DNA of 64,000 bases from Tetracentron sinense. Taxonomy: Eukaryota > Streptophyta > Magnoliopsida > Trochodendrales > Trochodendraceae. Positions 46,901 to 55,900 of this stretch are shown piece by piece. The stretch spans positions 20,095,250 through 20,159,249 of the forward strand of contig CM026570.1 in NCBI GenBank assembly GCA_015143295.1, given 5' to 3'. Positions within the stretch are counted from its first letter, which is position 1. Every line of letters starts with the position of its first letter. A program made the translations under genes and the position numbers. The notes below the pieces were generated by a model. The model was not told where the DNA came from. It was given only the letters and a program-made list of their open reading frames with translations, and made no database searches.

Positions 46901-49900
46901 TTATCTCATATATAACCTTGTACATCGGCACCCCAACCTTTACACCCAAAACTATTAACGAAGCGAATTCGAAGCAGATAGTGGTATTTCTGAATTCGTA
47001 CCCGATTACATATATGATTATTCGTATTCGATTAAATATTTGACGGATAGTGAAATACAGTATTCATATTCGACTCCGATTTAAATATGAGAATTTGAAC
47101 TCCTTGGGAAAGGTCCAATGGGGCACCTTTTCCCGTAACATGCAATCTTTTGAGGCTTTTCTCTCTCGCAATGGCCTACTTGATTGCCCATTGCTAGGAA
47201 CTCGGTTCACTTGGTCTAATTTTCAAGAACCTGCAATCTGTACCAAGTTGGACTGATTCTTAGTCTGTGATAGATGGGAAGAACATTATCCAGATGCAAG
47301 ATCCTCCTCACAATCCCGAGCCACATCGGATCATGTTGGATACTTTCAAGATCCTAGGTGGGGCCCCGCCCTTTTAAATTTGAAATAATGTGGATGGAGC
47401 ACCTTGAGTTTATTAAACTGGTCGAGGATTCTTGGCAGCAGTCTTCTTTCTGGGGTCGGCAAGCACCAAATTCAGTCTGAAATTGATATCCCTCAAAGCT
47501 AGCCTTAAGTTGTGGAACAAAGAGGTCTTTGGTCCCATCCCACATAATAAGAAAAGGATTCTCTTGGAGATGCACATATCGATACGTTAGAGGCTGAGGC
47601 ACCTCTAACGTCTTTGGACAAGCAATCTTTAGAAAGGAGGGGGGTCGCCGTTTTAAAAAACGTACTTATGCCATATTAAGTTTAAAACGGCGATTCCCAT
47701 ATAAAACATGTATTAAATGCGTTTTGCGTATTAAACTAGTATAATACGCATACAAAAAGCATATTTTTTTTAAAAAAAGGTTTTATTATCGCCATTTGAA
47801 ACGGCGACCCATAATTTTTATCTTTTACATATTGAAATTTAATTTTTTATGATTTCTCTCTCATTTTCATTTTTACTTATTTTAATCTTAGGATAGGATA
47901 TGCATATAGGGTTCATTTTTACAAAGATATTATTGAATTTTATGTTAGGGTTTGAACTTTGAAGCTTATGTGAGGGTTTGAATATTATGGGTTCTAATTT
48001 ACAGGGTGATGGTATTGTACTTTTTTTTGAATGGTGAATGTTGATATCCATTTGTTAAAGTGGTTGAATGATGATATTTTGAGTGCTATATAATTGCAAT
48101 TTTTTGTTGAATGATGTCTCTAAATAATTGTTAGTAGCTGTATCATGTTTCCTATTTATTTGTAATTATTGTTATTATTTAAAATTTTCCTGTTCTTTTC
48201 CCATGTTCTGCCGTATAAAACTTACTTCCCGTATGGATCATTGCCGTTTAAAAATTAAAACCCATACCTGTACTTGCTGATTGGTTTTTTCTTCCTAGAT
48301 TGAGGATGACAAATGTTGTTTGGTATCCCAACCTTGAAAGTTTCAATTCGGTCTTCTAGTGCCATATGGTATTGTTAAAGTTCCAATAAAACAAGATAAA
48401 TATGGAGCAAACCCAGAAATCATAACTCTGCGTGTTGCATAAGCTCTTTTGAACACCCTTTTAAACATGACATGCATCATTGAGACTACCACAAAATTTA
48501 AAATTGAAATCAATATGAGGTTCTAAGTTCTAACTAATTTTAAATTTGGGGTTCTAAAACACTAAACCTGAAGAACCCTAAAAAGGAGGATGATACCTTA
48601 GAGGAAGATAATACATTCTCTTTAAGAGGAAGAAAAATAAATTAATTTTGGAGGAAGAAAATGGAGAGTGGAGACTGACAGAGGGATTCACTCGCGACAG
48701 ACTTCGGGGTTTAAATGGCGAGGACTTCACCTGCAGTGGCTGTGGGTTCTCTAAGGATGTGGGGGTTTCAACGGCGACGACTTCACCTACAATGTCATTG
48801 GGGGCTTCACATGTGACGGCCGACGGTTGTGGTGATAGAAAGTGTGGAGCCTGCCTCGGCTGGACATCCTATGTCGCGCCCCAAAATCCCACCTAACTTA
48901 ATGTGAGACTTTGGCACGTGACTTAATCATTAATTCCATAACTTCTTATCATAAGCATTTAAGGCAATTCTAAAAACATGGACCTAATTTTTTTTTTTTT
49001 TTTTTTTCTCTTTAAATAAATGCAATCAAGTCCAATATCTGAAATAAATACTAAGACCTCATAATCAATTTAAAATCAACCTCTATGAATCTCCAGTCAT
49101 ATACTCAAACTAACTATAAATCCATAATTTGTCTATTACAATTCTAAAATTCAAAATCCAAATATACTAGTGATCTAGTGTCCTGTGTATGACCAGCAAT
49201 CCAAGTTCCATTCTCCATCAGAATAGTCACCTGCTGGCTCTTCCTGCTCTTCCTCGTATTCTTCCTATTCCCAAGGTCCTGGGGCACAAATGTCAAATCT
49301 AGCACCTGCCGACAACAACAGTCATCGGCTGAGTAACAAGTTACCCAGCGTATCTACAAAATCCTGCCTAACAATATACGAGATTTGATAACAATATATT
49401 TTAAGATTCAACATCACAAGTGAACTCACAATATTTCAAAGTGCGGAAGCATAATTAAATTGATTCTTACACCTGATTACTCATGCTTATTTCTCTTATT
49501 TATCTTGCCTATTTTTGTTCATGAATTTATTCAACAACATGCAATTGCAATAACTTAAAATAACTCTACCCCATATATCGGGTAGAGACTAACATATACC
49601 CTACTTTTCGAGGTACCACACAATATACACATTATCCGGTGTACACGGCTTGTCTACACATTATCCGGTGTATACGGCTTGTCTACACATTATCCGGTGT
49701 ATACGGCTTGTCTACACATTCGCCGGTGCATACGGCTGGTTTTGCCTTGATCATAGGCCTGTGAGTACTCGGTCAGTGCAAAACTCAATCATGCATAATG
49801 CTTGTGTCCTTGTGTACTTGCATATTACTTGTCATCTTGTTTATTCTCATGCTTGTTCATGTATAGATTTCGTGAATCCGTGTGAATGAAATAAAATACT

Positions 49901-52900
49901 TGTAAATCATGCATAGATTTAAACATGCAAGAGTTCTCCTAAGTGATCAATATAAAGCATAATTTGTCAAATAAAATAAGGGATAATTTTATTTACCGCG
50001 TCTAAATTTTTAATACGCATTTATAATCAAATAAGTCTCACAGGGCCTTAGTTTTCACAACACATAATGATCTCAAACAAACTTATAATAATTTCATCAA
50101 TTCTGAACATCATTCACTTCCTCCATTCTCATCATTCATACACCACAAAATCAATCCCATTCCCCTTGTTGATATAGAATAAAAAAAATCATAAACAACA
50201 TCTTTTTCAAATAATTATCACAAGGAAATCACCATCTAAAATGTTCTCTATTCATCATATATATATTATCCATCAGATAACCAAGATCTAAAATTTTCTA
50301 ACATCGTCTATAGATTTTTCAAGGGAAAATCCTGATTTAGAACATTACAAAAATCATCATATATATTTTCCATAAAAAAAATCTGGGTATAAACATCGTA
50401 AAATCATCATATATAATTTTCCATGAGAAAATTTGAGTATAAACATCATAAAATCCTCATATATAATTTTCATCATAGTTTAAAACAATAAAAACATATT
50501 TACTATTGTCGTTCTTACTTTAGATCTATTTCTTCATCATATTTGTATCAATAATCCCTATATTGAGAGGAAGGAAGTCGTATTTACCTCTCACGATCGC
50601 TTCCCTACGATCAAACGTTTGCGGATGGGATGGATCTAAGCCTTTTTGTACTTTTTCCTTGCAACACCTTGGATTTCTCCTCTTGGATCTCTCCAAAACC
50701 CTTTTCTCTCACTCTCTTTAATGAGAACTCATAGGTTTTTTTTCTATTTTTCTCTCTAATAAGTTTTAGAATGATGAAATACCAAAAATCCATGAGTTAG
50801 GGTCTTTATATAGGCAATACCAGAGTTAGAAAGTGATAAGAACTGCTAAAACACTATTCACGGTTACTGTTCACGCTGTACTGTTCACGCGGTTACTGTT
50901 CATCGTATTTACAGTTTTGCCACTGCACTTTGAATAATTCTATAGAGCTCAATTCTTATCAGATTAACCTGAAATTTGAACCATAGCTACTTTAGGTCAT
51001 ATAGAATTTACATTAAAATTTTCATAAATTTTGGATTGCACAAAATGACCAAAATGCCCCTCTTATGATAAAGGAGATTTCGTCTATTTTTCACTTGATT
51101 AATTTATAAAACACCCTCATGCTACTTTAATTGTTCCAATTTTAAACTTATGTAATAAATTAATCATGACAACCAAGAATATTAAAATAATTGATACGAA
51201 TACCAAGAAATTAAATTTCGGGTCTCTACATCCTACCTCTGTTCTCGTGGATCCAACTTCGCAGTAAGTTGGCGGGGGGTTGCAAGGAGGTAGAGCGGAA
51301 AAGAGATAAATCTTTCACATTTAAAAGTGTTTGGCTGTGTTTCATATGTGCATATAGATTCTAATGCTAGGAGCAAACTTGATCCAAAGTCCAAGAAATA
51401 TACTTTTATTGGGTATGACACTGATGAGTTTGGTTATCGGTTATGGGATACCAAAGTCGGAAAATTATTAGAAGTAGAGATGTCATATTTAATGAAAAAG
51501 TAATGTATGAGGAAAGGTCAGTTGTAGAATCTAAGAATGCAGGTACTCATGCTGAGAAGGCTGAGTACATTGAGTTAGAAGAGATTTCTGAGAATGATGT
51601 CTATAGCAGAGTTCAGAATAATCTTGAAACGGTAATTCCAAGGGTGGAACTAGTTACTATACAAGTGGAACAAGCTGCTCCACAGGTGGAGCAAGGCACA
51701 CCTATGATTGAGGTGAGACGGTCCGCTAGAGGTTCTAAACCTACACGACGTTGTTCTCCATCCTTAAATTATATCTTGTTGTCTCATGGTGGTAAACCAG
51801 AGAGTTATGATGAAGCATTGCAGGTTGAAAATTCGACCAAGTGGGAGTTAGCTATGCAGGATGAGATGGACTCTCTCATGTCAAATCAGACATAGGAGTT
51901 GACTGAGCTTCCAAAGGGAAAGAAGGCTTCGCATAACAAATGAGTTTACAGGGTTAAGGAAGAACATAATGGTAGCAAATGCTATAAAGTTAGATTGGTA
52001 GTGAAGGGATTTCAGCTGAAAGAAGGTGTCGACTACACTGAGATTTCCTCTCCGATTGTATGTTGACTACAATCAGTTTGGTGTTGGGAATTGTGGCTAC
52101 AGAAGATTTGTTTCTTCAGCAGTTAGATGTGAAAACAACTTTCCTACATGGGGATTTGGAGGAGGGCATCTACATGAAGCAACCATAAGGATCCGTAGCA
52201 CCGGGAAAAGATGGATTGGTATGCAAGCTACAGAAGAGCTTGTATGGTTTGAAACAGGCTCCGCGACAGTGGTACAAGAAATTCGATGAATTCATGTGCA
52301 ACAATGGCTTCACAAGATGCCAGATAGATCATTGTTGCTATGTTAAGAGATTTCACAATAGTTATATTATTTTGCTCTTGTATGTGGATGACATGCTTAT
52401 TGTAGGGTCAAGCATTCAAGAGATCAATAACTTAAAGAAATAGTTGTCTAAACAGTTTGCAATGAAAGATCTAGGTGTTGCAAAATAGATTTTGGGGATG
52501 AGGATTAGCAGAGATCGAGTGACTGGTACTCTAAATTTGTCACAAGGAGAATATGTCAAAAAGGTTCTCCACAGATTCAGCGTGCAAGATGCAAAACCAG
52601 TGAGTACACAATTATCTAGTCACTTTAAATTATCTAAAGTGCAGTCATCGAAGACGGAGTAGGAGCATGCATACATTGAAGGGGTTCCATATGCTTAAGC
52701 TATTGGCAGCCTAATGTATGCTATGGTCTGCACTAGGCCAGACATAGCACATGCAGTGGGAGTTGTGAGCAGATACATGAGTAATCCACGTAAACCACAT
52801 TGGGAGGCAGTAAAATGGATCCTTAGATACTTGAAGGGTACTACAGACACAACACTTTGTTTTAAAGGGACAGATATGTCACTGCAAGGTTATATTGATT

Positions 52901-55900
52901 CAGACTTAGCTGGTGATGTTGACAACAGGAGGAGTACTACTGGGTATGCGTATACTTTGGATAGTGTAGCAGTAAGTTGAGTTTCTCAGTTACAGAAAAT
53001 TGTGGCTCTCTCCACTACAGAAGCTGAATATGTTGCAGTTACTGAAGCTAGCAAGGAGATGACTTGGTTGCAAAGTTTTTTGGGAGAGTTGGGTAAGAAG
53101 TAGGAGAACAATATTTTGTACAGCGATAATCAAAGTGCTATTCATATTGCAAAGAATCCGGCATTTCATTCCAGAACGAAGAACATACAATTGAGATACC
53201 ATTTCATACGTTCTCTTTTGGATGATGGAATATTGTTACTTGAGAAGATCCGTGGAAGTGAGAATCCAACAGACATGTTAACCAAGCCAGTCATCATTGA
53301 GAAACTGAAACTAAAACAACTTCAGTGTGTTTACGAGCCTAATGATGGAGGAGTGAGTTGCTGGGATGTTCGTTTGTTTTGGAAGCATGTGGAGTTCTAG
53401 CTTTTGTTGGAGTCAGTCTCCAAGTGGGAGATTGATAGAAGTGTGGAGTCTGCCTCGGCTGGACATCCGACCTCTGTTCTCGCGAATTTTTCGAGGGGTA
53501 CTTTGGTATTTTTGACTTTTGTTATGTAGCCCTAATACTATTAAGAATAGGGGTGGGTAGCTACTGTCATTTTAGATCGCAATTCTGTAATTCTCTTTTG
53601 CTCCAGATCATAGTGAAATCTTGGTGACTCCGTGGACGTACCTCAACTTGAGAGAACCACATAAATTTGTGTTTTTTGTGTGTGTTTGTTCTTGTTATTT
53701 TTCTGTCTATATTTCGTGTCTCACAGGTCCTGTTTAGGGTTCATTCCCTAACATGTGGGGGCTTCAACGACAAGGAGAAGGGTCTAGAATAATGACAACG
53801 TGTACATTCTTTGAATGTGAAGAGATGAGTCGAAAATAGTGTTTTTAGGGTTTAAGTGAGGTATGGTACAATAGGAGTAACATAAATTATAGAAAGACAT
53901 CTGAAAAAAATATCTTCCGCATAAGTGAAAAAAAAGTCTTAAATAATCCAACTCAAGATGACATTTTTTAAAGATCTTATTCCCCTAAAGCCTGAAAAAT
54001 AAGACATGTAATAAGAGGTTTACCCATAGTTGAATGAAAGCTATGTACAAGGTGAGATATCGCTTCTCGAGAAGCTCATTTTCTAGGCTTGCTTCCATCA
54101 CGTTTTATTTGACTGGTCAGTCAAAGAGAGCTATGCATGTGGGGTATTATGGGATATACCCGAGTCTAAAACCTAGGGTGTAGATTCTGAGCAAGTATTG
54201 TTGAATTGGAACCCAAGGCACCTAGTTCCCCACACATATCTCATGTGAGGCAAAATCTAAGGTATGGTTGCCCATAAGAATATAATGGGAATGAGGCGCT
54301 GTCTCATTTCTCGATTCTTGTTTCCCAAGGATATTGAGTCTCGCTTGTGGCTTCTCACATTTGCTTCGCTTCTCGTTTTTGCTTCTCGATCTGGTAAGTA
54401 TGGGTTTTACCAAATGGTGTCATTCTTCAATAGAGTTTTTTATTGGCCAATAAGCTCTTATTTTAAGATTTGCTAAATGCTGCCCAAGTCTAATTTGAAC
54501 TAAAGCTAATTTATTAATAGAAATTTAATATAATAAATAAAATCTAAGGACATGCATTTTGTAATCTATTTTACTTTATATTTTCTTGATGACACCATCT
54601 GTAGGCTCTCTTAATAATGGAACAGCATGATCTGATGCTTCTCAGACGCGCAGCAGTATGATACTCTTCTTATTGTACCTGCATCAGACTATTTATTAGT
54701 ACGTATCTCATGATTGGCTTATGCAACTGTGCTTGATGACAACCTTTCTATCAGCCTCGCTTCTTTTCAAGTTGCCAATCTAGTCTTTATTATATGACAG
54801 AAATTACCATTCCACATCATTTATAACCATTAAATGATTTTAACTCAGAACTGAGGTCCTTGTATAGTTGTATTTAGAAGCTCGTGTTTTCCTTCAGCCT
54901 GTTATATTTGTTCATTCTTTTATTATTGTTTTTCTCTTGTTCCAGATGATTGCTTTCTAACTTTTAGGGGCTTTGTTGAACCGGAGTAATTGTGTACAGG
55001 CTTGATGTGGTAGAGGGTGTTGACATTTTATAAGTACTAGCCTTGAATTCATAGATAATTTGTCGGTAATGTTTTTATAATATTGAGAGTAGTGTCCAGT
55101 CTTCATTGATGCTTCATGTGCTTTTGTTAATCACTATATTCTTTTGAGAATTTCTTACCATTTAATTCTGCTTTATTATCAGGTTCACTTGAAAAAACAG
55201 GGAACGCTGATGCCCTGAAAAGAACACTACAAATTAGCAATCTCAGTCCACTTCTTACTGTGGAACAGCTGAAACAGCTTTTTAGATATTGTGGTACCGT
55301 TGTTGAATGTAGCATCACCGATTCAAAGCATTTTGCCTACATAGAATACTCAAAGCCTGAAGAAGCGGCTGCTGCTCTGGCATTGAACAATATAGATGTT
55401 GGGGGCCGTCCATTAAATGTTGAGATGGCAAAAGTGCTTCCTCCAAAACCTGCTTTTCTGACTTCATCAATGGCTTCGTCTTCTCTGCCCATGGTGATGC
55501 AGCAAGCTGTTGCTATGCAACAGATGCAATTTCAGCAGGCTATTCACATGCAACAAACAATGTTCTTGCAACAGACTGCCAACCGAGCTGCAATAATGAA
55601 GTCTGCAACAGAAATGGCATCATCCAGGGCTGCAGAAATAAGTAAAAAATTAAAAGCCGATGGGGTGGGAACCGATGAGAAGGAAACAAATCAAAAGTCC
55701 AGGTATTTTTGTCACTTTCAGTTTTTAATTTTTAAGGGGAAAAAAAACTAGCAAACTTAAAATAGGCTATAGATTGCTCAACCGCAACTGGGAATATCCA
55801 ATTGTTGCCTGTTGGTGCCTTCTGACTAAGAACTTTAAAATGAAGAAACACATTTCCCCTGTGGCGGCAAAAAACTAGAATTGTTCTGTGTTTTAAAGAG

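Larger units (their letters stand above)
48833..53753 (+). mobile_element. Ty1/copia fossil with a solo LTR in its 5' LTR
   Basis: The 3' LTR (53433-53753) and the start of the 5' LTR (from 48833) both open TGATAGAA.GTGTGGAG.CTGCCTCGG. The element is flanked by a perfect 5-bp target duplication TGTGG (48828-48832 and 53754-53758). Recognisable parts: end of integrase (KLDPKSKK.TFIGYD.DEFGYR near 51375), reverse transcriptase with YVDDMLI (about 51900-52500), RNase H with YSDNQSAIHIAKNP (about 52700-53400), then a purine tract. The region from 5' LTR through most of integrase is gone. The rest is broken at several further points. It lies within the host gene's intron in sense direction. Confidence 0.9.

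Noticed and set aside
49627-49740. CRISPR-like array of 30-bp repeats
   Set aside because: Repeats are contiguous without spacers, inside a plant solo LTR.
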